NCBI RefSeq assembly: GCF_004168205.1
Contig: NZ_RCYB01000050.1
Span: forward strand, 1 to 15,915
Length of the DNA stretch: 15,915 bases
Direction of reading: 5' to 3'
DNA from: Catenibacterium sp. co_0103
Lineage (GTDB): Bacteria; Bacillota_I; Bacilli_A; Erysipelotrichales; Coprobacillaceae
Shown one piece after another: positions 8,018 through 14,538 of this stretch. Positions within the stretch are counted from its first letter, which is position 1; the number at the start of each line of letters is the position of its first letter. Made by a program: the position numbers and the translations under genes. Under the pieces are notes generated by a model, which did not search any database, had not been told where the DNA came from, and saw only the letters and a list, made by a program, of their open reading frames with translations.

Positions 8018-8970
8018 TGAGAATGGCAGAATACAAACAGATACATAAAGTAGAAGTTGAAAAGAAACCTTTTAAACTTACTAAGAAAATGATTGCATTA
8101 CTTGTCATTGCGATTGTCCTTGTTGTAGGAGTGATTACAGCTTATATTGTGACTGCTGATAAAGATGGTTATACAAGTTCTGTAAAGGATGGTTCAACAG
8201 AAGTAATCAGTGGTGATGTAAGTGTGACCAAGAAAGGTTTATATGAATACTTATTAGACAACTATGGTGCCAATGAAGTATTAAATGAAGCTTACAATAA
8301 GATCACTGCAAAAGAGATTACTGACCAGGATGCAATTGATGCAAAAGTAAAAGAACAAAAAAATCGTTATGCTGAATATTCTGGTTCTTTTGAAACTTAT
8401 GCAAAGAATCAGGGTTATAGTGATGCAAAGGCTTTTGAGAAGGAAGTCGTTATACCAGAAGCAAAATCTGAACTATTAGAAGAAAAATATCTAGATACAG
8501 AGTTCAATGATGTATGTAAGAAATATAATGTTTCTTATTTAAAGATTGTTGAATATAGTAAAGAATCTGATGCATTAAAGGCATTAAAGACAGTGACTAG
8601 TGCAGATGCAATGACTGCTTTAATGAATGCAAATAGTTCTAGTTCTACTGATTTAGGTTTTGTATGCAGTAAGAGTTCTACAACTACTGTTGATAAGAAA
8701 ATCATTAAGGCTTTAAGTAAGTTTACTTCTTTAAAGACTGATGGTGTATATAAGGAAGCAGTTAAATTAAGTACTGGTAAATATGCAGTTGTATATGTAT
8801 ACAACACTGATAAGAGTGCTCAAAAATCAGATATTACTGAAAACTTACAGAACCTAACTGATGTAAAAACAGATATTGAATCTTATTATTTAAAGAAATA
8901 TAAGTTCACTGTTGAAGATGAAAAGGTTAAGAAACAGATCAAGAAAATTTCTAGTAAATATGTGGACTAA
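8017..8970 (+). CDS. Membrane-anchored SurA/PrsA-like protein, partner of the upstream lipoprotein
   Basis: A 317-aa protein with a basic cytoplasmic N terminus (KKPFKLTKK), one transmembrane helix at about residues 25-46 and a large, lysine-, serine- and threonine-rich extracytoplasmic part. Residues about 66-150 resemble the SurA/PrsA N-terminal helical region. Residues about 173-275 follow the parvulin order (VSYLKIVEYSK, then DLGFV, then STGKYAVVYVYN) but without recognisable catalytic histidines. There is no lipobox, so it is held by the helix rather than by lipid. Its start ATG 8017 shares one base with the preceding stop, with AAAGGAAG just upstream; an alternative ATG at 8023 would remove two residues. 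Coupled translation suggests the two proteins act together. The family assignment rests on overall architecture and is weaker than for its neighbour. Confidence 0.7.
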   Translation: MRMAEYKQIHKVEVEKKPFKLTKKMIALLVIAIVLVVGVITAYIVTADKDGYTSSVKDGSTEVISGDVSVTKKGLYEYLLDNYGANEVLNEAYNKITAKEITDQDAIDAKVKEQKNRYAEYSGSFETYAKNQGYSDAKAFEKEVVIPEAKSELLEEKYLDTEFNDVCKKYNVSYLKIVEYSKESDALKALKTVTSADAMTALMNANSSSSTDLGFVCSKSSTTTVDKKIIKALSKFTSLKTDGVYKEAVKLSTGKYAVVYVYNTDKSAQKSDITENLQNLTDVKTDIESYYLKKYKFTVEDEKVKKQIKKISSKYVD

Positions 8971-8992
8971 GAGACGTGAGAACGTCTCTTTT
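8969..8992 (+). terminator. Intrinsic terminator after the PrsA-like pair
   Basis: AAGAGACGT (8969-8977) pairs perfectly with ACGTCTCTT (8982-8990) around the loop GAGA, within a short T run (8989-8992). The stem begins at the last two bases of the stop codon, so the pair is cut off from the HIT gene that follows. Confidence 0.75.
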
Positions 8993-8993
8993 G

Positions 8994-9002
8994 TGTTAGA
9001 AT
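8994..9002 (+). promoter_or_regulatory. Extended -10 promoter of the HIT gene
   Basis: TGTTAGAAT contains the -10 TAGAAT (8997-9002) with an extended TG. No good -35 exists because that region is the upstream terminator stem. The predicted +1 near 9009 coincides with the Shine-Dalgarno AGGAGG (9009-9014), giving a leader of about 12 nt. Confidence 0.5.
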
Positions 9003-9020
9003 AAAGACAGGAGGTTTTAT

Positions 9021-9428
9021 ATGATGGATAATTGTATTTTTTGTAAGATTGCTGCAAAGGAAATTCCTGGCAAAGTTGTATATGAAGATGATACTTGTAT
9101 TGCGTTCTTAGATTTATCACAGACTACTAATGGACATACGCTCGTTATTCCTAAGGAACATTATGATAGCTTTTTAGAAGCAGACCCAGAAGTGATGGCA
9201 CATTGTATGAAAGTGGCTCAGAAGCTTGCAAATAAGATTGTAGAGAATATGCATGCAAAGGGATGTAATATTCTTACTAATGCGAAAGAAGTCGCTGGTC
9301 AGACAGTGCATCATTTCCATATTCATATTATTCCAAGATATGAAGAAAATGATCCAATCAAGATTGAATTTACTGATCGTTCAAGTGTTGTAAATCTTGA
9401 TGATATCTACAACGAAATCATGAAATAG
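9021..9428 (+). CDS. HIT-family nucleotide hydrolase/phosphoramidase
   Basis: A 135-aa histidine-triad protein of the Hint branch. Such enzymes hydrolyse nucleoside phosphoramidates and related adenylates in the cytosol. The triad is H98-F-H100-I-H102 (HHFHIHIIPR), with H100 and H102 in the catalytic loop. C5 and C8 of NCIFCKI, together with H47 and H98, fit the zinc site found in many bacterial members. GHTLVIPKEH (38-47) is the usual core strand. The gene has two possible ATG codons, 9021 and 9024; AGGAGG lies six bases before the first, which is preferred. It stands alone between two terminators, so the context adds nothing about the substrate. Confidence 0.93.
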   Translation: MMDNCIFCKIAAKEIPGKVVYEDDTCIAFLDLSQTTNGHTLVIPKEHYDSFLEADPEVMAHCMKVAQKLANKIVENMHAKGCNILTNAKEVAGQTVHHFHIHIIPRYEENDPIKIEFTDRSSVVNLDDIYNEIMK

Positions 9429-9463
9429 AAAAACAGGGATTTAAAAAAATCCCTGTTTTTTTT
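9429..9463 (+). terminator. Strong bidirectional terminator between convergent genes
   Basis: AAAAACAGGGATTT (9429-9442) pairs perfectly with AAATCCCTGTTTTT (9447-9460) around an AAAA loop and is followed by more T (to 9463). It starts one base after the HIT stop. The A-rich left arm gives a U tract on the minus strand, so it can also end the convergent small gene at 9506. Confidence 0.9.
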
Positions 9464-9505
9464 AGTACACACAATGATATGACATCTCTTTAAATTACGA
9501 TGTGA

Positions 9506-9727
9506 TTAACCTCTCACAAAGTAGCGTGAAACAAATTCCATATTAATTTCTTTGATTTCTCTTTTACCTTCTATATAATCTTCATACATTTCGAAAGGAT
9601 CTCCAGCCCCAAACAAGCCGCATCCACTGCAGTTCTCACATCCTGCAGAATCATTACAATCCAATGCTTCTTGTATAATTCTTTTTCTTTCTTCTCTTGT
9701 TGTATCTTTTATTAGTACACTCTTCAT
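9506..9727 (-). CDS. Small four-cysteine protein of unknown function
   Basis: A 73-aa soluble protein with the cysteine cluster C-x5-C-x2-C-x2-C (C24, C30, C33, C36), flanked by a basic N-terminal helix (KDTTREERKRIIQEAL) and a conserved-looking tail (MYEDYIEGKREIKEINMEF). I recognise the N-terminal and tail pattern from small hypothetical Firmicutes proteins, sometimes labelled PurH-like in databases; it has nothing of the PurH enzyme. The cysteines could bind zinc or an Fe-S cluster. Starts at GTG 9736 and ATG 9733 are also in frame. ATG 9727 is chosen because GGTGAT (9737-9732), which matches the 3' part of the anti-Shine-Dalgarno complement, lies just upstream and covers the earlier codons. 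Confidence 0.75.
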   Translation of the reverse strand: MKSVLIKDTTREERKRIIQEALDCNDSAGCENCSGCGLFGAGDPFEMYEDYIEGKREIKEINMEFVSRYFVRG

Positions 9728-9744
9728 ATCCATCACCCACTTCT

Positions 9745-9773
9745 AGTATAGAAATAATACATACAAATAGCAA
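9745..9773 (-). promoter_or_regulatory. Promoter of the small four-cysteine protein gene
   Basis: On the minus strand TTGCTA (9773-9768) lies 17 bp from TATACT (9750-9745). The predicted +1 near 9738 is immediately before the ribosome-binding site, so the leader is about 11 nt. Confidence 0.6.
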
Positions 9774-9808
9774 GCAATATACCTATCTTTTCAGTATGTT
9801 ATAAACGT

Positions 9809-9841
9809 AAAGAAAAGAGATAGCATTTCTACTATCTCTTT
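9809..9841 (-). terminator. Intrinsic terminator of the oxidoreductase gene
   Basis: In the minus-strand direction AAAGAGATAG (9841-9832) pairs with CTATCTCTTT (9823-9814) over ten bases around an eight-base loop, followed by a T-rich stretch. It starts eight bases after the stop codon. Confidence 0.8.
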
Positions 9842-9849
9842 CGTATAAA

Positions 9850-12800
9850 TTATTCAGCAGCATCAAAATCTTTAGCAAGTGCTTCTGCTCTTGCACGACG
9901 ACGTTTGGCATCTACTAGACACTTATCGAATAATGCTTCTGCATTTTCAGGATTGATCTTAACTAACTGAGAGAATCTGTTTTCACTCATTAAGAAGTCT
10001 TTGAACTTAGAATAATCAGGAGCCTTAGAATCAATTGTAAGTGGGTTCTTACCTTCTTCAGTTAAACGTGGGTCGTATCTTAATAAGTTGAAGTAACCAC
10101 ATTCAACAGCCCATTTTTCCTGTCTTGAAGAGTTAATTAATCCACCCTTGATATGATGTTCATTACATGGTGCATAAGCAATAATTAATGATGGTCCATC
10201 ATAAGATTCAGCTTCCTTCATAGCCTTAATAGCCTGCATTGGGTTAGCACCTAAAGCAATCTGTGCAACATATACATGACCATAAGCCATAGCAATCTGA
10301 GCTAAGTCTTTCTTAGCAACCTTCTTACCACTTGCAGTGAACTTTGCAATAGAAGCAGCCTGTGATGATTTAGAAGACTGTCCACCAGTGTTAGAATATA
10401 CTTCTGTATCAAGAACTAATACATTGACATTCTGATCATTAGCAAGAACGTGGTCTAATCCTCCGTAGCCGATATCATAAGCCCATCCGTCACCACCGAT
10501 GATCCACTGAGACTTAGTCACTAATTCACCCTTCATATCAAGTAATTCCTTGATACGTTCATTAGCTGAAGCTTCAACTTTTTCTACTAATTCGTTATAA
10601 AGAGCCTTTTCTTCTACTCTCTGACCCTTAACAGCTTCATATTTTTCAAGAATTTCTTTTAATTCTGGTTCTACATCATTCTTATTTGCTTCAATGATTT
10701 CTAAGATATGTTTAGACATGTAGTTTTCTGCAAGCTTCATACCGAAACCAAATTCAGCATTATCTTCGAATAATGAGTTAGCCCAAGCCATACCATGACC
10801 ATTCTTATCAGTAGTACATGGAGTAGATGGAGTTGAACCAGTATAGATTGATGAACATCCAGTAGCGTTCGCAATTCTCATATCAGAACCGAATAACTGA
10901 GAAGCTAAACGATAATATGGAGTTTCACCACAACCAGCACAGGCACCAGAAGCTTCAAAGTAAGGCTTCATGAATCCAACACCCTTCACTGTAGTTGTAG
11001 GATACTTGTCATCTCTATATTCTACATTGTTGTATACATATTCAGATAAAGCAGAATGTTCTAATTCTTCCTTAACTGGAACCATTGTAAGTGCCTTTTC
11101 ACCACGTTTACCTGGACATACAGTTGCACATAATCCACAACCTACGCAGTTATCAGGAGAAACCTGGATACGGAATGATAATCCTTCAACACCCTTACCA
11201 ATTGGTTTTAATACATCATTTGTAATATCTTCTGGTGCATTCTTGATTTCTTCTTCAGTCATTAAGAATGGACGGATAGTTGCATGAGGACATACCATAG
11301 CACACTGATTACACTGGATACAGTTGTCTTTTTCCCACTTAGGAACCTGAATAGCAATGGCACGTTTTTCTTTAATTGCTACACCATTCTGCATAGTACC
11401 ATCAAGCTTATCTAAGAATGCTGAAGTTGGAAGGTCATAACCTTCAAGTGCATTGATAGGAGCTACGAAGTTATCAAAGTAATCATCACCAGTTGGTTTT
11501 CTTAATGGTAATACAGTTAAGTTAGACCATTCTGGATCTACAGTTACTTCTTCAATTGCATCTTTACCAGCATCGATAGCCTTATAGTTAGCCTGGACGA
11601 TATTTTCACCCTTGTTGCTGTAAGACTTCTTAGCCATTTCTTTCATCTTAGTAACAGCTTCTTCGATTGGAAGAATCTGTTCATTTAATGCGAAGAATGC
11701 TGACTGTAGGATAGTATTTGTACGTCTACCCATACCGATTTCACCAGCAATCTTGTTGGCATTAATAATATAGAACTTAGCATGTTTATCTGCTAACTGT
11801 TTCTTTACTCTATTTGGAAGATAATCAGCGATTTCTTCTTTAGTAAATTCAGTATTTAATAAGAAACGTCCACCATCTTTTAAGTTCTTCAACATATCAT
11901 ACTTTAAGCAGTAGTTGTCTAATGAACAAGAGATGAAGTCTGCTCTATTTACATAGTAAGTTGCTCTAATTGGCTTATTACCAAATCTTAAGTTAGAACG
12001 AGTAGCTCCACCAGCCTTCTTAGAGTCATATGCGAAATAAGCCTGGCAGTATAAATCAGTATTATCACCAATAATCTTAATAGAAGACTTATTTGCAGAT
12101 ACAGTACCATCAGAACCTAAACCGTAGAATAAGCACTGAGTAACACCGGAATTGATATGGAATCCATGAACATCAGGTAATGATAAATGAGTTACGTCAT
12201 CCTTAATACCAATTGTGAATCCTGTAAATGGATTATCTGAATTTAAGTGATCATAAACAGCCTTGATATGCTGAGGTGTAGTATCCTTAGAACCCATACC
12301 ATAACGACCACCAATAACTAATGTATCAGCATCTCTAATGACTGAACATACATCAAGGTATAATGGTTCACCAGTAGCACCCATTTCCTTAGTACGATCA
12401 AGTACAGCAATCTTCTTAGCAGTTGCTGGTAAAACAGCCTTTAAGTATTTTGGAGAGAAAGGTCTATAAAGATGTACTTTAATAACACCAACTTTTTCTC
12501 CTTCTTTAGCCATTTCATCAATAGTATCTTTAATAGTTTCAGTTACTGAACCCATTGCGATAATAACTCTATCTGCTTCTGGATCACCATAGTATGTAAA
12601 TGGAGCATATTCTCTACCAGTAATTTCAGAAATCTTCTTCATGTAATCTGCAGCAATTTCTACAACTGCATCATAATGCTTATTCTGAGCTTCTCTGCTC
12701 TGGAAATAGATATCATCATTATCTGCACCACCACGTTCTACTGGATTAGTATGTGGATTAAGTGCGTTTGCTTTAAATTTCTTAATTGCATCATGATCTA

Positions 12801-13383
12801 CTAATGAAGCTAAAGTTTCATAATCAAGAACTTCAACTTTCTGAATTTCATGAGATGTTCTGAAACCATCAAAGAAATGGATAAATGGTACACCTGCTTT
12901 AATTGCAGTTAAGTGTGCAACACCCGCTAAATCCATAACTTCCTGTACAGAATGTGAACAAAGCATAGGGATACCTGTTTGACGGCAGGCATAAACATCC
13001 TGATGATCCCCAAAGATATTTAATGAACTAGTTGCAAGAGCTCTTGCAGCTACATGGAAAACACCTGGAAGCATTTCACCCTGAATCTTATAAAGGTTAG
13101 GAATCATTAATAATAGACCCTGAGATGCAGTAAATGTAGTAGCTAAAGCACCACCCTGTAAAGCACCGTGTACAGCACCAGCAGCACCTGCTTCTGACTG
13201 CATTTCAACTACGTTTACAGCAGAGCCAAAAATATTTTTTCTTCCCTGTGAAGCCCATTCTTCAGCATGTTCGGCCATTGGTGAAGAAGGGGTAATTGGA
13301 TAGATACTTGCTACTTCAGAAAATGCATATGCAACATGAGCGGCAGCAGTATTACCATCCATAGATAAATACTTCTTAGACAT
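9850..13383 (-). CDS. nifJ: Pyruvate:ferredoxin (flavodoxin) oxidoreductase, single chain
   Basis: This enzyme oxidises pyruvate with CoA to acetyl-CoA and CO2, passing electrons to ferredoxin or flavodoxin. It is a cytosolic homodimer in anaerobes. At 1177 aa it is full length for the one-chain form. Domains run in the usual order: N-terminal pyruvate-binding domain (YPITPSSPMAEHAE, 28-41), domain II (about 260-410), gamma-type domain (about 415-610), and an inserted two-cluster ferredoxin domain with C688, C691, C694, C698 and C746, C749, C752, C756. The C-terminal thiamine-diphosphate domain has GDGWAYDIG (964-972). The third [4Fe-4S] site is formed by C815, C818, C843 and C1073. ATG 13383 follows AGGAGG by 11 bases. 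It is monocistronic, and three clusters make it a major client of the neighbouring suf operon. Confidence 0.97.
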   Translation of the reverse strand: MSKKYLSMDGNTAAAHVAYAFSEVASIYPITPSSPMAEHAEEWASQGRKNIFGSAVNVVEMQSEAGAAGAVHGALQGGALATTFTASQGLLLMIPNLYKIQGEMLPGVFHVAARALATSSLNIFGDHQDVYACRQTGIPMLCSHSVQEVMDLAGVAHLTAIKAGVPFIHFFDGFRTSHEIQKVEVLDYETLASLVDHDAIKKFKANALNPHTNPVERGGADNDDIYFQSREAQNKHYDAVVEIAADYMKKISEITGREYAPFTYYGDPEADRVIIAMGSVTETIKDTIDEMAKEGEKVGVIKVHLYRPFSPKYLKAVLPATAKKIAVLDRTKEMGATGEPLYLDVCSVIRDADTLVIGGRYGMGSKDTTPQHIKAVYDHLNSDNPFTGFTIGIKDDVTHLSLPDVHGFHINSGVTQCLFYGLGSDGTVSANKSSIKIIGDNTDLYCQAYFAYDSKKAGGATRSNLRFGNKPIRATYYVNRADFISCSLDNYCLKYDMLKNLKDGGRFLLNTEFTKEEIADYLPNRVKKQLADKHAKFYIINANKIAGEIGMGRRTNTILQSAFFALNEQILPIEEAVTKMKEMAKKSYSNKGENIVQANYKAIDAGKDAIEEVTVDPEWSNLTVLPLRKPTGDDYFDNFVAPINALEGYDLPTSAFLDKLDGTMQNGVAIKEKRAIAIQVPKWEKDNCIQCNQCAMVCPHATIRPFLMTEEEIKNAPEDITNDVLKPIGKGVEGLSFRIQVSPDNCVGCGLCATVCPGKRGEKALTMVPVKEELEHSALSEYVYNNVEYRDDKYPTTTVKGVGFMKPYFEASGACAGCGETPYYRLASQLFGSDMRIANATGCSSIYTGSTPSTPCTTDKNGHGMAWANSLFEDNAEFGFGMKLAENYMSKHILEIIEANKNDVEPELKEILEKYEAVKGQRVEEKALYNELVEKVEASANERIKELLDMKGELVTKSQWIIGGDGWAYDIGYGGLDHVLANDQNVNVLVLDTEVYSNTGGQSSKSSQAASIAKFTASGKKVAKKDLAQIAMAYGHVYVAQIALGANPMQAIKAMKEAESYDGPSLIIAYAPCNEHHIKGGLINSSRQEKWAVECGYFNLLRYDPRLTEEGKNPLTIDSKAPDYSKFKDFLMSENRFSQLVKINPENAEALFDKCLVDAKRRRARAEALAKDFDAAE

Positions 13384-13408
13384 AATCTTTCAATCCTCCT
13401 TATCTACC

Positions 13409-13414
13409 ATTATA
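13409..13414 (-). promoter_or_regulatory. -10 element of the oxidoreductase gene
   Basis: A perfect TATAAT (13414-13409) lies 26 bases upstream of the ATG. The predicted +1 near 13402 falls next to the AGGAGG ribosome site (13400-13395), giving a leader of about 19 nt. No convincing -35 is present at 16-18 bp spacing, so an activator may be needed; the 25-bp repeat starts 23 bp further upstream. Confidence 0.55.
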
Positions 13415-13436
13415 CGCTGATATGCAATAAAATACT

Positions 13437-13461
13437 ATAATTAATTATTATCGTGTATTTT
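13437..13461 (+). repeat. 25-bp direct repeat, copy 1
   Basis: This copy and the one at 14434-14458 match at 23 of 25 positions in the same orientation. Each begins with the perfect 12-bp palindrome ATAATTAATTAT and continues to a common TGTATTTT end. The sequences on either side of the two copies are unrelated. This copy lies just upstream of the oxidoreductase promoter. Confidence 0.8.
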
Positions 13462-13509
13462 GTTTCTAACACATATATATTTCTATACTTCATAAGATGT
13501 ATATCTAAT

Positions 13510-13658
13510 TTAGCCCAAAAAATAGTTGAATACTTTAATGTGTTCATTGCCATGTTCTATACCCGTCAGATCTAATGAGCGATACATCAATGCTTTAAAT
13601 GCATATACAGGTAGGATAGAATCCGATAAACAATCACATGACAATCATCTCTTGTCAT
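13510..13658 (-). pseudogene. Possible decayed small coding sequence
   Basis: The 309-bp gap 13384-13692 holds no intact gene of usual size. On the minus strand AAGGGG seven bases before ATG 13658 opens a 23-codon frame (MTRDDCHVIVYRILSYLYMH and three more residues) ending at 13587. A second frame just after it (from about 13640 to 13510) gives a protein-like stretch with ALMYRSLDLTGIEHGNEHI. The first part resembles the beginning of small YjcQ-like proteins of phages and gut Firmicutes, from memory only. A frame break between the two would make this a remnant, but both could be chance open frames. Confidence 0.3.
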
Positions 13659-13664
13659 ATGATT
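13632..13664 (-). terminator. Long hairpin downstream of the small gene pair
   Basis: Positions 13632-13644 and 13652-13664 form a 13-bp stem with a seven-base loop. The single C-A mismatch on the plus strand becomes a G-U pair in minus-strand RNA, so the stem is complete in the orientation of the two small genes that end at 13693. The minus-strand U tract is poor (GTTTAT). The better T tract is on the plus side, after CCCC (13665-13674). A role as terminator or as an RNA 3' stabiliser is inferred. Confidence 0.4.
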
Positions 13665-13692
13665 CCCCTTTTTTCAAAAACAATAATTGAAA

Positions 13693-13908
13693 TCAATCTG
13701 TTAATTCACTATATTTGCACTTTTTGCATTTTAGAAACGCATCTTCCATTTTATCCTCAGCTATTTCGTCCAATTCCTTAATGGCGCTTTTCTTTGCTAA
13801 TTTAGATATTCCCATAAGAGATTCATAACACCACTCGCAATCAATGATTCGATTAAACACAGGACAATATCTATCTTCTTCAAAATCAACATTATCTATT
13901 TTTCCCAT
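13693..13908 (-). CDS. Small cysteine-rich protein, unknown function
   Basis: A 71-aa acidic protein with five cysteines arranged as C15, C24-x2-C27 and C61-x2-C64 (RYCPVFNRIIDCEWCYE near the start, CKKCKYS near the end), separated by a charged helical region of about 30 residues. The spacing suggests a zinc- or metal-binding site. I recall small Firmicutes hypothetical proteins with a CPVxxxxI-x-x-x-x-CYE beginning but cannot assign a function. ATG 13908 has GGAGGTG eight bases upstream, inside the end of the preceding gene, which it overlaps by 13 bp. The strong ribosome site and coupling support a real gene. It lies in the repeat-bounded block. Confidence 0.65.
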   Translation of the reverse strand: MGKIDNVDFEEDRYCPVFNRIIDCEWCYESLMGISKLAKKSAIKELDEIAEDKMEDAFLKCKKCKYSELTD

Positions 13909-14210
13909 CGTTTAAGCACCTCCAATATAGCCATATAATTTTCACCGCAGTCAGTATACCTCATACCTGTTTTACATATCCATTCATTGTCTCTCAGCAT
14001 AACAACAGAAGCCCTTTTTTCAGAAATAAACAATTTCCCTTTCCCGTTCCATTGATTGAATATCACTAATACATAGTCTATGTATTCTTGTAGTTCATCA
14101 GAAGTAATGTTTCTTTCTAGCATTCTATCAAATATTTGGAATTCTGATAATGATAGAGGTACATTTTCATTTCCTAAAATTGACATATTCTTTATATCGC
14201 TTCTTATCAC
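13896..14210 (-). CDS. Hypothetical protein coupled to the small cysteine-rich gene
   Basis: At most 104 aa, soluble, with no recognised domain. It has an acidic N-terminal helical part (LSLSEFQIFDRMLERNITSDELQEYIDYVL) and a C-terminal part that looks beta-rich (GKLFISEKRASVVML and EWICKTGMRYTDCGENYM). The C-terminal layout recalls small phage- or immunity-type proteins, but this is only an impression. The start is uncertain: GTG 14210 lacks a ribosome site, and ATG 14186 (MSILGNEN) would give 96 aa with only a weak AAAGAA upstream. An in-frame TAG lies five codons before the GTG. No clear promoter precedes it, so it may once have been coupled to a gene now decayed at 14167-14280. Confidence 0.55.
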   Translation of the reverse strand: MIRSDIKNMSILGNENVPLSLSEFQIFDRMLERNITSDELQEYIDYVLVIFNQWNGKGKLFISEKRASVVMLRDNEWICKTGMRYTDCGENYMAILEVLKRWEK

Positions 14211-14413
14211 TAGAATATTTCTTGGCTAACTTCACAGCCATATTAATTGCTTCAGCACCATAGGTGTATTGGAGAATCGTTTACACCTAGGATTGGAAGT
14301 GGTATCTGTTTGGTGGAGTCGCTTATACAAACATTTCTTTATACTTCATCGGTTTTCTATCTCAATGATTGTACTCACTGCTGTAATCATTGCTTTCATA
14401 GAATCCCACAATA
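14167..14413. pseudogene. Decayed coding remnants between the small genes and the phosphofructokinase gene
   Basis: The 328-bp stretch 14211-14538 has no intact gene. On the minus strand 14280-14167 reads as an open, protein-like tail (YGAEAINMAVKLAKKYSSD, then KKRYKEYVNFRK) ending at TGA 14169-14167 inside the start of the 104-aa gene, with a TAA just upstream. On the plus strand a hydrophobic, transporter-like tail can be read: DWKWYLFGGVAYTNISLYFI to about 14366, then after a frame change MIVLTAVIIAFIESHNK to TAG near 14413. Both cannot be real where they overlap. The most economical reading is eroded ends of former genes, possibly brought together by deletion. No family was recognised. 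Confidence 0.35.
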
Positions 14414-14433
14414 AATAGGCTAACCTTTTTAGC

Positions 14434-14458
14434 ATAATTAATTATCATCCTGTATTTT
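14434..14458 (+). repeat. 25-bp direct repeat, copy 2
   Basis: It matches the copy at 13437-13461 in 23 of 25 positions and in the same orientation, including the palindrome ATAATTAATTAT. It ends 45 bp upstream of the -10 of the phosphofructokinase gene. The start-to-start distance between the copies is 997 bp. Confidence 0.8.
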
Positions 14459-14485
14459 TACTATTAATAACTATTAAATCTTTCT

Positions 14486-14501
14486 ATCAAATGCATTTGA
14501 T
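14486..14501 (+). promoter_or_regulatory. Perfect 16-bp palindrome in the phosphofructokinase promoter (operator candidate)
   Basis: ATCAAATGCATTTGAT is its own reverse complement. It fills the spacer between the -35 region and the extended -10 and overlaps the T of the TG motif, so a dimeric repressor bound here would block RNA polymerase. It does not match a CcpA, Rex or FNR consensus known to me. No regulator gene is in the window. Confidence 0.55.
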
Positions 14502-14509
14502 GTTAAAAT
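14501..14509 (+). promoter_or_regulatory. Extended -10 promoter of the phosphofructokinase gene
   Basis: TGTTAAAAT gives the -10 TAAAAT (14504-14509) with an extended TG. The -35 at 17 bp (TTTCTA) is weak, as expected for an extended -10 promoter. The predicted +1 near 14516 gives a leader of about 23 nt, ending with AAAGGAG (14526-14532), six bases before the ATG. Confidence 0.6.
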
Positions 14510-14538
14510 GGGGATGAAATATACAAAAGGAGCATAAA

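Noticed and set aside
8535..9120. Two minus-strand open frames (8535-8807 and 8890-9120) opposite the second PrsA-like gene and the HIT gene
   Set aside because: Antisense to supported coding sequence; the second also runs through the terminator and ribosome site of the HIT gene.
10970..11287. A 105-codon open frame on the plus strand inside the oxidoreductase gene
   Set aside because: It is antisense to the conserved ferredoxin-domain coding sequence, has no family resemblance and no convincing ribosome site.
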